A DNA stretch of 64,000 bases from Propionibacterium sp. Its GTDB lineage: Bacteria; Actinomycetota; Actinomycetes; Propionibacteriales; Propionibacteriaceae. The position numbers and the translations under genes are program-made. Location: the NCBI GenBank assembly GCA_012517405.1, contig JAAYVB010000010.1:87858-151857 (forward strand). The letters run 5' to 3'. The notes under the pieces are model-generated. The model ran no database searches. It worked only from the letters and a program-made list of their open reading frames with translations, and had not been told where the DNA came from. This document shows positions 1 to 11,300 of the stretch, piece by piece; the first letter of the stretch is position 1, and every line of letters begins with the position of its first letter.

Positions 1-2
1 GC

Positions 3-1064
3 ATTAGCGCCGTGGATCTGTTCTGTGGGGCTGGGGGCCTCACACACGGCCTGAGCAAAGCGGGTATCAAGGTCCGAATCGGAGTCGACATTGATCCGGC
101 GTGCCAGTTCCCCTACACCGCTAACAACGAAGCGCAGTTCCTTCTCCAGTCGGTCAGCGAGCTCAGCGGCGAAGACCTCAGCCAGTACTACACCGCCGGC
201 AGCGTGCGGCTCCTAGCTGGTTGCGCTCCCTGCCAGACATTCTCTAGCTACAACCAGAAGGCGTCAGAGGAAGACGACCGTTGGTGGCTACTGCGGGACT
301 TCTCCCGTCTAGTAGGCGAAATACTCCCCGAGATCGTGACGATGGAGAATGTGGTCGGACTGCTTGACCACAAAGTGTTCGGCGAGTTCGAGAGCTCACT
401 TGAGGGTCACGGCTACGAGGTCATGCATCAGCTGGTCAATTGCACCGACTACGGTATACCCCAGCATCGCACCCGTCTGGTGCTGCTGGCATCGCGCCTC
501 GGACCGATCTCATTGCTGCCCCCGAAACACCTGAAGAAGTCCCAGACGTCCGTGTGGAGGGCCATTGGCGATATGCCCGAGCTGGAAGCCGGTGGATCTG
601 ACCCCGATGATCCTCTGCATCAGTCTTCGGCACTGTCGCCGCTGAATATGAAGCGGATGAAGGCGTCCAAGCAGGGTGGGACCTGGCGCGACTGGCCCGA
701 GGAACTTGTTGCCGAGTGCCATCGCAAGAGGTCTGGAAAGACATATCCCGGGGTCTACGGGCGGATGACGAAGCTAGATCCGGCCCCGACTATAACGACA
801 CAGTTCTACGGGTTCGGAAACGGTCGCTTCGGTCATCCAACACAGGACCGGGCCATCTCCTTGCGAGAAGGTGCTCTGCTCCAGAGTTTCCCCCGTACAT
901 ACCAGTTCGTGCCTGAGGGACAGCCGGTACGAATGAAAGCCATCGGACGGCTCATCGGAAACGCCGTGCCAGTCGCCTTAGGCAAGGTCATCGGCCAGAG
1001 CATCAGCGCCCACGTCAAGGCGCACCAAGATGGCCTGGAGCTCGGCAGGAATTCCCCCGCATGA
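3..1064 (+). CDS. drmMII: DNA C5-cytosine methyltransferase, DISARM DrmMII-like (5' partial)
   Basis: This enzyme transfers a methyl group to C5 of cytosine and probably marks host DNA as self for the DISARM genes that follow. Counting from the Val at position 12, the sequence shows motif I DLFCGAGGL (2-10), catalytic motif IV CAPCQ with Cys74, motif VI ENV (112-114), motif VIII QHRTRL (151-156) and motif X GNAVP (316-320). The frame is open to the left edge and reads ISAVDLFCGAGG, so the GTG at 12 is probably internal and a few N-terminal residues lie outside the window. Its stop overlaps the drmD start as ATGA. The methyltransferase assignment is firm. The DISARM role is inferred from the neighbours, and the target site cannot be read from sequence. 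Confidence 0.93.
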   Translation: MSAVDLFCGAGGLTHGLSKAGIKVRIGVDIDPACQFPYTANNEAQFLLQSVSELSGEDLSQYYTAGSVRLLAGCAPCQTFSSYNQKASEEDDRWWLLRDFSRLVGEILPEIVTMENVVGLLDHKVFGEFESSLEGHGYEVMHQLVNCTDYGIPQHRTRLVLLASRLGPISLLPPKHLKKSQTSVWRAIGDMPELEAGGSDPDDPLHQSSALSPLNMKRMKASKQGGTWRDWPEELVAECHRKRSGKTYPGVYGRMTKLDPAPTITTQFYGFGNGRFGHPTQDRAISLREGALLQSFPRTYQFVPEGQPVRMKAIGRLIGNAVPVALGKVIGQSISAHVKAHQDGLELGRNSPA

Positions 1065-4000
1065 CGATCGCCAACGCTTCTGCAACTCCCCTTCCCAATC
1101 GAAGTGTTCCCGAACCTGGCCAGCTTGTTGAGGTGCGCCGCCGCCAGTGGGTTGTGTCCGATGCACCCGGCAGCAGTTCGCTGCCAGGTTCCCGACCGCA
1201 ACACCTCATCACACTCTCCTCGCTGGACGAGGACGCTCTTGGCGAAGAGTTGCAGGTCATCTGGGAGCTTGAGCCGGGAGCGCAAGTGCTGGAGAAGGCC
1301 GGCCTTCCGTCCATCACGGGCTGGGACTCCGACGAACGCCTCGAAGCCTTCGTTGATGCTGTGCGCTGGGGTGCCGTCACCAACGCCAGCCGCTCGTCCC
1401 TCCAAGCGCCGTTCCGAAGCGGCATCGCCATTGAGGACTACCAGCTCGACCCGTTGGTCCGCGCCATCGACATGGCCAGAGTCAACCTCCTCATCGCCGA
1501 CGACGTGGGCCTCGGGAAGACGATTGAGGCGGGCCTCGTCATCCAGGAACTCCTCGTCCGGCATCGAGCCAGGACCGTCCTGGTCGTGTGTCCAGCCAGC
1601 CTCCAGATCAAGTGGCAGACGGAGATGCAAGAGAAGTTCGGCCTGGAGTTTCGAATCGTTGACACCGACTACGTGAAGAAGCTGCGGCGTAGCCGGGGCA
1701 TCCAGGCCAACCCTTGGGCCTCATTCCCGCGTCTCATCACATCAATGGACTGGGCGAAGGCCGGTGAGGGTCTGCGACTACTGAAGGACATCCTGCCCCC
1801 GCACATCAGCTACCCGAGGAAGTTTGACATCCTGGTGGTCGATGAGGCCCACAACGTCGCCCCGGCGGCGGCAGAGAAGTATACCTTGGAGAGCCAGCGG
1901 ACCCGGTTGATTCGCACCCTGACCCCGCATTTCGCACATCACCTGTTCCTGACGGCGACGCCACACAACGGTTACCAGTCATCCTTCACATCGCTGCTTG
2001 AACTCCTCGACGACCAACGCTTCGCCCGGTCAGTTCTCCCCGACGAGCAGCAACTCCATCGCGTCATGGTGCGCCGCCTCAAGAGCGACATCACCGACGC
2101 CGACGGCCATCCGGTATTCCCCGTCCGGAAGTTGGAGCCGCTGGAGGTGGCCTACACCGACGGGGAACGCCGAGTTTACGCCCTGCTCCAGCAGTACATC
2201 GCCGACCGCTCCAAGACCGTCGGCGGCAGCAAGTACGCCTACGGCACGGATTTCGCCCACAAGCTCCTCAAGAAACGCCTGTTCTCGTCTCCGGAAGCGT
2301 TCGCCTCGACCTTGGCGAAGCATCGTGACACGCTGGCCGGGCTGCGAGCACCAAAGATCACTGACACCTTGGACGACCGCATCCTGCGCAAGGCGATCCT
2401 GCGCACGGAAGAGGACCAGGCTGACGACTACGCCCTGGAGGAAGCCGAGCAGGAGGCAGTGGAGAAGGCCGCCGAGTTGGCACCGCCCCTGTCCAGAGAC
2501 CAGCGTGACATGCTCGACCGGCTCACGGCCTGGGCCGAGGCATCCAGGAACAAGGCGGACTCCAAGGCCAAGGCGATACTCCGGTGGATTGAAGACCACT
2601 TAAAGGACGAGGACGGCAACTGGAACGACAAGCGGGTGATCCTGTTCACCGAGTACCGGGCGAGCCACGCCTGGCTCCACCAGATCCTCGCCGGGCACGG
2701 CTACGGCGGCGACCGTCTCACGTTCCTCCACGGCGGGCTCCAGCCAGACGAGCGGGAGGCCGTCAAGGCTGCGTTCCAGGCCGACCCGTCCGTTGCCCCT
2801 GTCCGCATCTTGCTCGCCACGGACGCAGCTTCAGAGGGCATCGACCTCCAGAACCACTGCAACTACCTGATCCACGTCGAGATTCCCTGGAACCCCAACG
2901 TCATGGAACAGCGCAATGGCCGTATCGACCGCCACGGCCAGAAACAAAGCACCGTGTTCATCTGGCACCCAGTGGGCCGAACCCACGACGGCAGCGCATT
3001 GACACCAGGCGAGATCGCGGGCGACCACGAGTACCTCATGCGCGCCGCGTCCAAGGTCGAGTCCATCCGGCAAGACCTCGGCAGCGTCGGGCCGGTCATC
3101 GCCAAGCAGATCGAAGAGATCATGCTGGGGCGTCGCACCTCGTTCAACACGGTTGCCGCCGAGGCCGCAGCCGCCCGCGCGCGACAGTCAGTGAAGGCCG
3201 AACGCCAACTCCGGGAGCGTATACAGAACCTGCACCAGCGCCTTATTGAGGCCAAGGATGACTTCCACATGTCTCCCCGCAACATGGAGCGAGCGGTCGA
3301 AGTGGCACTCGACCTGGCCGAGAAGCCGCCGCTCGTCCCAGTGTCGCTCAAGAACGCTTCCGCCGGGAGCGCCTTCGATGTGCCGCTGCTGACCGGTGCG
3401 TGGGGACGAGCTACTCATGGTCTGGAGCACCCGCACACCAAGGACCGCCGCCCGATCACGTTCGACCACGCGGTCGCCAAGGACCGCGACGATGTGGTGC
3501 TGGCTCATATGAACCATCGCCTCGTCCAAATGTGTCTGCGCTTGCTGCGCGAGGAAATCTGGTCTCTCGACGACATCAAGAAGCTGTACCGCGTCGCTGT
3601 TCGCACCGTCCCCGACGACCTGGCCCTGACTCCGATTGTCTTGGTCTGGTCGCGCCTCGTCGTCACCGGCGGCGACCACCGTCGTCTACACGAGGAACTC
3701 ACGCTGTCCGGCGGCGAACTCGGCCACGACCGATTCACCAGGATCACACAAGTGGGGCGCCGCAACGACCTCATCGCCGCCGCGTCCAGCGTTGAACCGA
3801 GCGAGCGGCTCTTCGCGATCCTCAAACAGCGATTCGAGGCGAACGAGGAGGCCATCATGCGGGCAGTCGAAGCCAGATCGGACGAGCGGCTGAGAGAACT
3901 GGACAAGACGCTGGCCAGCCGTATGGAAACCGAGGTCGCTGACCTCCAGATGATCCTAAATGAGTTGGAAGCGGGCATCCTTAAGGAACTCAACCCTGAC

Positions 4001-4219
4001 GAGGCCGACGGCCAGTTGTACCTGCCGGGCATGTCCCCAGCGGAAATGAGCCAAGTGCGCAAGGACATCAGCGCCCTGGAAGCACGGCTGACCAGGATTC
4101 CCGAAGAACGCGAAGCAGAGGAAGCAGCCGTCCGGAGGCAATACGCTGACCCGGTGGGACGCACGTTTCCCGCCGCTGCCATCTTCCTCATTCCCGAGTC
4201 ACTTGCAGGAAGGATGTGA
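1061..4219 (+). CDS. drmD: DISARM SNF2-type helicase DrmD
   Basis: A 1052-residue superfamily 2 helicase of the SNF2/RapA type. It carries Walker A DDVGLGKT (147-154), Walker B VVDEAHN (about 259-265), motif III LTATPHNG (about 298-305), then a C-terminal RecA-like lobe with LLATDAASEGIDLQ and the arginine-finger motif RNGRIDRHGQ (about 616-625). The C-terminal third is charged and helical, suggesting coiled coil around residues 930-1030. DrmD marks class 1 DISARM, where it accompanies drmMI. The start ATG overlaps the previous stop as ATGA, so the two genes are translationally coupled. The helicase assignment is certain. The DrmD name rests on length plus the order drmD-drmMI-drmA-drmB-drmC. 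Confidence 0.93.
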   Translation: MTIANASATPLPNRSVPEPGQLVEVRRRQWVVSDAPGSSSLPGSRPQHLITLSSLDEDALGEELQVIWELEPGAQVLEKAGLPSITGWDSDERLEAFVDAVRWGAVTNASRSSLQAPFRSGIAIEDYQLDPLVRAIDMARVNLLIADDVGLGKTIEAGLVIQELLVRHRARTVLVVCPASLQIKWQTEMQEKFGLEFRIVDTDYVKKLRRSRGIQANPWASFPRLITSMDWAKAGEGLRLLKDILPPHISYPRKFDILVVDEAHNVAPAAAEKYTLESQRTRLIRTLTPHFAHHLFLTATPHNGYQSSFTSLLELLDDQRFARSVLPDEQQLHRVMVRRLKSDITDADGHPVFPVRKLEPLEVAYTDGERRVYALLQQYIADRSKTVGGSKYAYGTDFAHKLLKKRLFSSPEAFASTLAKHRDTLAGLRAPKITDTLDDRILRKAILRTEEDQADDYALEEAEQEAVEKAAELAPPLSRDQRDMLDRLTAWAEASRNKADSKAKAILRWIEDHLKDEDGNWNDKRVILFTEYRASHAWLHQILAGHGYGGDRLTFLHGGLQPDEREAVKAAFQADPSVAPVRILLATDAASEGIDLQNHCNYLIHVEIPWNPNVMEQRNGRIDRHGQKQSTVFIWHPVGRTHDGSALTPGEIAGDHEYLMRAASKVESIRQDLGSVGPVIAKQIEEIMLGRRTSFNTVAAEAAAARARQSVKAERQLRERIQNLHQRLIEAKDDFHMSPRNMERAVEVALDLAEKPPLVPVSLKNASAGSAFDVPLLTGAWGRATHGLEHPHTKDRRPITFDHAVAKDRDDVVLAHMNHRLVQMCLRLLREEIWSLDDIKKLYRVAVRTVPDDLALTPIVLVWSRLVVTGGDHRRLHEELTLSGGELGHDRFTRITQVGRRNDLIAAASSVEPSERLFAILKQRFEANEEAIMRAVEARSDERLRELDKTLASRMETEVADLQMILNELEAGILKELNPDEADGQLYLPGMSPAEMSQVRKDISALEARLTRIPEEREAEEAAVRRQYADPVGRTFPAAAIFLIPESLAGRM

Positions 4220-4223
4220 AGCC

Positions 4224-7200
4224 ATGCCCGTGACATCCCAACAAGTCGAGTGGCTCTCACTGGTCGAGACCATCGGCCCCTTCCTCACGGTCCAGGTGCT
4301 GGAGCAGGCCTTTCCTCAGGGTCTTGAATCTGTGGAGACCCCGAGGCGTCAGCAACTGCGGTCGGCCTACGAGGAGTGGCGCGACGCGGTTGACGAAGAC
4401 GATGAGCTTCTACCAGCCCTCCACGACGCCTGGATCAACCTGGTACTGAGCGAACTCCTGGGGTATGACGCCGAATCCCTGACCGCTGCCTCCGGTTGGC
4501 GAGGAGCCCCGCCAACCGTCTCGCCGTGTGACGGTACGGCGACATTCGGGCCTTCATGGATAGTCCACTCCCTTGGCTCATCCAAGGCGAGGCTCTTCAT
4601 CAAGACCGTCCCACCGGGCACTCGCCTCGACTCTGTTGCCAACGCCGACGGGTGGCTGGTCTCGGAGATAGAACGGATGACCCTCTTGTGCCGTGCGCAC
4701 GGCGTCCGCCTTGGCTTGGTGACGAACGGCGAGGAATGGGTGCTGGTCAACGCCCCACTCGACTCGCCGTCTGGCCAGACGACCTGGTACTCCCACTACT
4801 GGCTTCAAGAGCCCGCGACGCTTAGAGCCTTCCAGTCCTTGCTCGGTGTCCGACGTTGCTTCGGCCCAACAGAGGCGACGCTTGAAGCGCTCTTGGACGA
4901 GTCACTGAAGCACCAAGACGAGGTGACTGACACCCTTGGCGAGCAAGTCCGACGGGCCACAGAGGTTCTGATCCAAGCCCTCGACAAGGCCGACGAGGAC
5001 CGCGACCGCGACCTGCTGCAAGGAGTCTCACCGTCCACGCTTTACGAAGCCGGATTGACGGTCATGATGCGGCTAGTCTTCAGCCTCTGCGCCGAAGAGC
5101 GCGGTCTGTTCCTGCTTGGCGACCCGATCTACGACCAGAATCTCGCAGTATCGACGCTGCGCGGTCAACTCGCCGAGGAAGCGGACCAATACGGAGAGGA
5201 GGTGCTGGAACGTCGGTACGACGCCTGGGCTCGTCTTCTATCCGTGTTCCGATCGATCTTCGCTGGCATTGAGCACGAGGACCTGCGAATCCCGGCAATG
5301 GGCGGGTCACTTTTCGACCCGGATCGCTACCCCTTCCTGGAGGGAAGACCATCCGGCACTTCATGGGAGGCCGATGCATCGCATCCCCTCCCTATCGACA
5401 ACAGGACTGTCCTGCTTCTGCTGAACTCGCTTCAGGTCCTGGAGCACTCCCACGGGGCGCTCGCGCTGTCCTACCGCGCGCTTGATGTGGAGCAGATAGG
5501 GCACGTTTACGAAGGCCTACTTGAACACACAGCAACGCGCGCCCCGACGGTGGTACTAGGCCTCAAGGGGTCCAGCAAGATTCAGTTGCCCAACGTACAG
5601 CTCTCCGAGCTGGAGTCAGCAAGCGCACATGGGCAGATGAGGCTAATCCAAGTTATTGCGGATCAGACTGGGCGGACGGAAGCTGCGATCAAACGAGACC
5701 TTCAGAAGCCGCTCAGGCCCGAACTGACTGCCGCCCTCAGATTGGCCACCAGCGATGAGAACCTCCGGGAACGCATCCTCCCATACGGCTCTCTGCTGCG
5801 GGTCGATGCCTGGGGAGAACTCGTCGTATACCGCCCTGGCGCGTTCATAGTGGCCGTTTCCGGCAACCGGCGCGTAACTGGGACGCACTACACTCCTAAG
5901 ACTCTGACCGAGGCCGTTGTAGCCTCCGCTTTGGAACCACTCATCTGGGAACCTTCCACCAACCTCAACCAGGAGAGAGTTCTGAAGTCCTCGTCGGCCC
6001 TGCTGGGACTGTCCATATGCGACCCAGCGATGGGTTCTGGAGCGTTCCTGGTCCAGGCCTGCCGTGCCTTGGCAGAAAGAGTCGCACAGGCCTGGGCCGC
6101 AGAGGAACTCGAAGGGAAGCGCATCTCCTCTGGCGGACTGTCAATGGATGACCTTGGTGAGGCGGAACCTCTTGGCCAGCAAACGGATGAGAGGCTGGCG
6201 ACTGCGCGAAGGCTTGTTGCGGAGAACTGCCTCTACGGCGTGGACATCAATCCGATGGCCGTCGAGCTTGCCAAGCTCTCCATCTGGCTTGTCACCCTGG
6301 CTAAGGATCGTCCGTTTGGATTCCTCGACCACAATCTCAAGACCGGTGACAGCTTACTCGGGATTCACCATATTGAGCAACTAGTCCAGTTTTCCATGAC
6401 TCCAACTCAGGGCACCTTCCAGCCGACCATATTCTCTCAGAAAGTCGAGGACGCCGTGTCCGAGGCCACTGCCCTTAGACTTGAGCTGCGATCTATCCCG
6501 ATGCGTAGCGCGGTCGAAGTCCGAGAGATGGCTCGACTAAACGCAGAGGCAATCCACCGGATCGAAGCGGTGAACACCATCGCCGACGTAATTGTGGGAA
6601 CGTCTCTCGAACACGGTATCAAATCGCCGACCACCAAACAGGTCATGCGACAGCTGGCTACGCAAGTGGATGACTTGGTTTCCGGGGACGCTCAAGCGCT
6701 GTTGCGCGCGTCGGAAATCGCATCCAGCGCGCTGTCTCACGGCCTTCCGCCAGGGGACCTGCCTCGAAGGCCTTTCCACTGGACCATGGAGTTTCCTGAA
6801 GTGTTCGACCGGACTTCGCCGGGATTCGACTGCATCGTCAGCAACCCTCCTTACGTCTCCTACTACGGGCGTGACTCGATAGCTGGTAGCGACTCGGCAG
6901 TCTTTACCCGGTTTGCCACTGCTCTGTACTCAGAAATAGACAGTGAGGATGTCCTATCAGGGCGGATCAACCTCTTCCTGCTGTTCCTCACTCGATACAC
7001 CCAACTCCTGGGGAAAGGCACCTGTGGCGTTGTGCTTCCCGACACCATCGTGACGAATGAGTCGTATTCCAAGATGCGAGCAGCACTGACGAAATCGGGA
7101 CGAGTTAGGAGAGTCATCCAGTACGACACTCCGCAGTTCCGGAATGCCACCGTAGGCACAGCGGTTGTCCTGATGGGGGCTCCACGGCCTGAAGGCGATG

Positions 7201-8327
7201 TCCGCCTTGACTTGAGTTCGGCGGGTGAGCACTCCGTTTCCGTGACTGAGGCTCTGGAGAGCGTTGCAAGACGAACAAACTGTTCATGGCTGCCAATCAC
7301 GTCGTCTGAGATGCGCCAACTTGGTCTGCCGATGGAAGGCACAGCCGCCCTGGCGGACTTTGCTGATGTCCGCGACGGCATCAACACTGGCTCCAAGATA
7401 ACGAGACACAAGCTCATCACAGCAGTCGATGACGGCGACCCCGCCCTGCGGCCGTGCATGGAAGGCAAGTGGATCTCCCCATTTGTTATTCAAGTGGGCA
7501 GTCTCTGGGTTCGGTACGCCCCAGAACGACTATCAAGAGAGGACCGCAAGGCCGGAGCATCGTTGGGCAAGCAGTGGATATGGGACTCAGTCAAGATCGT
7601 CTACAGGCAGACGGCTCCACGAATCATCGCCGCTGTTGACCCGTCCGGGTTCGCGGCCAGGAACTCGGTTCATTCAATCGTGCTTCGCCAGCACGACGAC
7701 ACCGTGCTGCACGCCCTGTGCGCTTGCTTAAACTCGAGCTCATTCCGTTCCTACTACCAAGCGCAGACAGGCGAGACACGGAAGGTGTTCCCCCAGGTGC
7801 ATGTCTCGTCGGTGAAGACGCTCCGAGTCCCGTCAGTACTGCTTGATCCGCAACACGATGTGACACAGAGGCTGGCGGCGCTAGCCAGGCAGGTGGCGGT
7901 GGTTGTTCCTCTGGGGGGAGTCCCCCCTGACGGCACCCTCGTCACAGACGCGTTGCATCAGATTGATGCCGTAGTGGAACGTCTCTTTGCTTCCACATGG
8001 GAGGAAGCGGAGCGAGGTCTCGCGACGCCATACCGTCCTGTGACCAACCCTGGCGGCGCAGGCGCAGCTCTTGCATTCCCCAGCGATGGAGACCACAGAC
8101 AGCAACGTCCACGGCGTGATGATACTGCTGAGACCTCGACCGTCGTTCTTGAATACTTGGCCGCTACTGGCGGATGGCATGGGAAGGCAGAGGTCGTCGG
8201 AGCAACGGGCATCGACTCCTTCGCCTGGTCCACCGCACTTTCAAAGCTCTTGGCGACTGGACAGGTCGAGCGGCGAGGAGAGACGCGGGGAGCCCAGTAC
8301 CGGGCCACAGGAGGAGCAGATGAGTGA
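4224..8327 (+). CDS. drmMI: DISARM N6-adenine DNA methyltransferase DrmMI
   Basis: A very large (1367 aa) class I N6-adenine methyltransferase, of the size and layout of DrmMI and type IIG/BREX PglX-like enzymes. The SAM-binding motif DPAMGSGAF begins at about residue 600 and the catalytic NPPY motif is at about 874-877 (SNPPYVSYYG). The N-terminal ~550 residues have no motif I recognise, and the last ~450 probably hold target recognition. I chose ATG 4224, preceded by GGAAGGA, over the upstream TTG at 4203. The gene begins 4 bases after the drmD stop, and its 3' end overlaps drmA by 8 bases. I see no PD-(D/E)XK nuclease motif, so it is probably a methyltransferase only. Confidence 0.92.
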   Translation: MPVTSQQVEWLSLVETIGPFLTVQVLEQAFPQGLESVETPRRQQLRSAYEEWRDAVDEDDELLPALHDAWINLVLSELLGYDAESLTAASGWRGAPPTVSPCDGTATFGPSWIVHSLGSSKARLFIKTVPPGTRLDSVANADGWLVSEIERMTLLCRAHGVRLGLVTNGEEWVLVNAPLDSPSGQTTWYSHYWLQEPATLRAFQSLLGVRRCFGPTEATLEALLDESLKHQDEVTDTLGEQVRRATEVLIQALDKADEDRDRDLLQGVSPSTLYEAGLTVMMRLVFSLCAEERGLFLLGDPIYDQNLAVSTLRGQLAEEADQYGEEVLERRYDAWARLLSVFRSIFAGIEHEDLRIPAMGGSLFDPDRYPFLEGRPSGTSWEADASHPLPIDNRTVLLLLNSLQVLEHSHGALALSYRALDVEQIGHVYEGLLEHTATRAPTVVLGLKGSSKIQLPNVQLSELESASAHGQMRLIQVIADQTGRTEAAIKRDLQKPLRPELTAALRLATSDENLRERILPYGSLLRVDAWGELVVYRPGAFIVAVSGNRRVTGTHYTPKTLTEAVVASALEPLIWEPSTNLNQERVLKSSSALLGLSICDPAMGSGAFLVQACRALAERVAQAWAAEELEGKRISSGGLSMDDLGEAEPLGQQTDERLATARRLVAENCLYGVDINPMAVELAKLSIWLVTLAKDRPFGFLDHNLKTGDSLLGIHHIEQLVQFSMTPTQGTFQPTIFSQKVEDAVSEATALRLELRSIPMRSAVEVREMARLNAEAIHRIEAVNTIADVIVGTSLEHGIKSPTTKQVMRQLATQVDDLVSGDAQALLRASEIASSALSHGLPPGDLPRRPFHWTMEFPEVFDRTSPGFDCIVSNPPYVSYYGRDSIAGSDSAVFTRFATALYSEIDSEDVLSGRINLFLLFLTRYTQLLGKGTCGVVLPDTIVTNESYSKMRAALTKSGRVRRVIQYDTPQFRNATVGTAVVLMGAPRPEGDVRLDLSSAGEHSVSVTEALESVARRTNCSWLPITSSEMRQLGLPMEGTAALADFADVRDGINTGSKITRHKLITAVDDGDPALRPCMEGKWISPFVIQVGSLWVRYAPERLSREDRKAGASLGKQWIWDSVKIVYRQTAPRIIAAVDPSGFAARNSVHSIVLRQHDDTVLHALCACLNSSSFRSYYQAQTGETRKVFPQVHVSSVKTLRVPSVLLDPQHDVTQRLAALARQVAVVVPLGGVPPDGTLVTDALHQIDAVVERLFASTWEEAERGLATPYRPVTNPGGAGAALAFPSDGDHRQQRPRRDDTAETSTVVLEYLAATGGWHGKAEVVGATGIDSFAWSTALSKLLATGQVERRGETRGAQYRATGGADE

Positions 8328-11300
8328 CTATCGCTCGCCAAGCACCGAAGGAGACCCCATGACAGCACCGAAGCCGGACCAAGCTCAGGCAAGCCCCCCG
8401 ATGACACAGAATGCATGGATAGCTCAAGTTCCGGACAAAGGGCTGAGAGGGTTCCTCATCTCCGTTGAGCGAGTCGTGGGTGACGATGCCATTCAGACTG
8501 GTGATGGCCTGCTACTGGTGGGCGGTGAGCCCGCCGAGGCTGTCGGGATCGGTAGGGTCTACCGGGCACGCGAGAGCATCACGGAGATCACGCTGTACCT
8601 TGATGCGCTCCACCACGCCCCAGAGAGTAGGCCCCTCGCTGACTTCGGGATCAATGAAGTCGAACTGCCGGACGGCACCGCCCGTATTGAGTGGGCCACG
8701 TTCGAGGAGGCGGCGAAGGCGCTGACTGGGACTTCGTTTGGCTCGCTGCCCATCCTTGACGGGAACACGAAAGAAGAGAAAGCGTACGTCCGGGAGCTTC
8801 TTCGGCTCGCCACCATTGATGACCTACTTGGCCCAGCAAATGGTCCCCGCGAGGAGATTGTGGGCATGAGCGTACGTGATCGTTACCTTGTAGGGAAGCT
8901 GTCACCGATGAGCCCGACGAAGGGTGAATCTGAGGTGCTGCCGTTCACCGAGGAAGAAGTGGCGGATGGTGAAACGCCTGGTGACTTGGTGCCCTATGCC
9001 AATGAAGACCACATCAGCCGTGACAACGTTCCCGCGTCCAACCCGTCTGAGGACGAGGAAGAGCCGGAGATCAACGCCTCAGGTAGCCAGACCTTGGTAC
9101 CCTCGTCGATGGGCCTGACCTTCTGCGTGGCCGACGACCAGGAGAGCGTCGAAGTCGCGGCGTCGTGGGGCCAGTATGTGCGAGCTGAGTCTGAAACGAC
9201 GGGTCGGCGCTGCTGGAAGCGTATCCCCGCTGGCGGCATCATCACCGTGCCCTTGGCCGAGGGGCCTATCCCGCCGCGACCGGTCGATCACGTCTCGTCG
9301 TCCGTGGTTGTCCAAGGCACGGTCAGCGCTCCCCTCGGTCAGGGTGACCGGCTGGTGACGCTGTTCCTCATCAACACGCAGGTCATGCCGCCTCAGGGCC
9401 AGGATCAAGCCTGGGTCTTCCAGCCCGAGATCATCGTCAGAGACACCGAGGGCAGGCCGGTGTTCCGCCGCCGGCCTGTGCTTCAGGAGCAGCACGACGA
9501 GGAGCGCCAGTCGCTGGAGATGATCTACCGGCACCGCGTTGAGTTCGCTACCGGGCACGGCGTGTCCGTTCACGCGACGGTCGATTCCGAGAACCCCGAG
9601 CTGGCCATTGAAGTGCGGACAACCGTCATTCCGGAACTGGAGATTCAGATCACCGAGGCCCCTGGGGCCGAAGCGGAGGACCGGGCGGCGCTGAGGACGC
9701 TGAGGGAGGCCGGGTCTCTCGACATGGCCGCGCTGGCCGATCCCGAGCAACTGTCGGATGATGACCTCTTGGCGGCGCTCACCGTGTTGGTCGGTGACTA
9801 CGAGGACTGGATCACGGAGAACGCCGCGACCATCGCTTCCGCGTTGCAGGGTTTCGACGCTCAGGCCAAGGACGCCCTGGATCGTTGCCAGCAAGTCCTG
9901 GAGCGCCTCAAGGAGGGGCTAGCGACGCTCGGCAACAATCCGAATGCGATGCGGGCGTTCCGCTTCTCCAACCGGGCGATGGCCAGTCAACGTGTCCGCA
10001 GCATTTACGCCAGGAGGCGCCGTCAGGGAGACAGCGTCACGGCCGAGAGCCTGGACGTGCCCAAGAATCGGACTTGGCATCCGTTCCAGCTTGCGTTTCT
10101 GCTGTTGTCGGTCCCGGCGCTTGCGGACCCAACTCACTCGGATCGGACTGAGCCGTTGACGGCCTTCGCTGACCTGCTGTGGTTCCCGACCGGTGGCGGC
10201 AAGACGGAGGCCTATCTCGGCGTCGCGGCGTTCACCATGGGCATCCGCCGACTGCAAGGCAAGCTCGGCGGCTACGACGCGACTCGTGGTCTGGCCGTCA
10301 TCATGCGCTACACCCTTCGGCTTCTGACCTTGCAGCAATTCCAACGCGCCTCGACTCTCATCTGCGCCATGGAACTCCTGCGCAAAGCAGACCCTGGAAC
10401 ATGGGGTGAGACGCCGTTCACGCTCGGCCTGTGGGTCGGCCAGAAGGTCACTCCGAACACGACCGACGAAAGCCACGAGGCTATCCAGAAGGAACGCGAC
10501 CACCAGTTCGGCACGGGTTCTACCCCGGCCCAGTTGACGAGTTGCCCGTGGTGCGGCTCGCCGATCAATCCAGGCCGTGACATCGTGGTGGCGAACTTCC
10601 CTGGAGTGGGGAGGACCTTCATCTACTGCTCGGACAAGTACGGGCGCTGCGAGTTCACCAAGGCCCAATACGCTGACCTCGGCCTTCCTGTGGTCGTGGT
10701 GGACGATGAGATCTACCGACGCCCGCCGTCGATGCTGATCGCCACGGTGGACAAGTTCGCCATGATGGCCTGGCGAGGCCAAGTCCGGACGCTGTTCGGT
10801 AAGGCCACGACCGAGTGCCCACGTCACGGCCTGCTCTGGCCGGGAAGCCCGTGCCACGGCAACCACGATGCGAGCCATGCCTATCCCGCTACCAGGGTCA
10901 AGGCGATCACTCCGCTGCGCCCGCCGGACCTCATCATCCAAGACGAGTTCCACCTCATCAGCGGGCCGTTGGGAACCATGGTCGGCTTGTATGAGACCGC
11001 CGTCGACGAACTGTCCACCTGGGCCTTGGACGGCAAGAAGGTCAGGCCCAAGGTGATCGCCTCCACAGCCACCGTTCGCAAGGCCGAGGAACAGGTCAAC
11101 AACGTGTTTCTCCGCCAAGTGGCGATCTTCCCTCCCCACGGCCTTGACGTGGAAGACAACTTCTTCTCCGTGCAAAGGTCCATTGAGAAGCAGCCCGGCA
11201 GGCTCTACCTGGGCATCTGCGCTCCTGGCAGTTCCCGGCCCGCCGTCCTGATCCGGGTCTATGTCGCCCTGCTCACCGGAGCGCGGGCGCTGTTCGAGCA

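Noticed and set aside
12..1064. GTG at position 12 as the true start of the cytosine methyltransferase
   Set aside because: The frame is open to the window edge and reads ISA before VDLFCGAGG, as in full-length relatives, which begin some residues earlier. No ribosome binding site can be seen.
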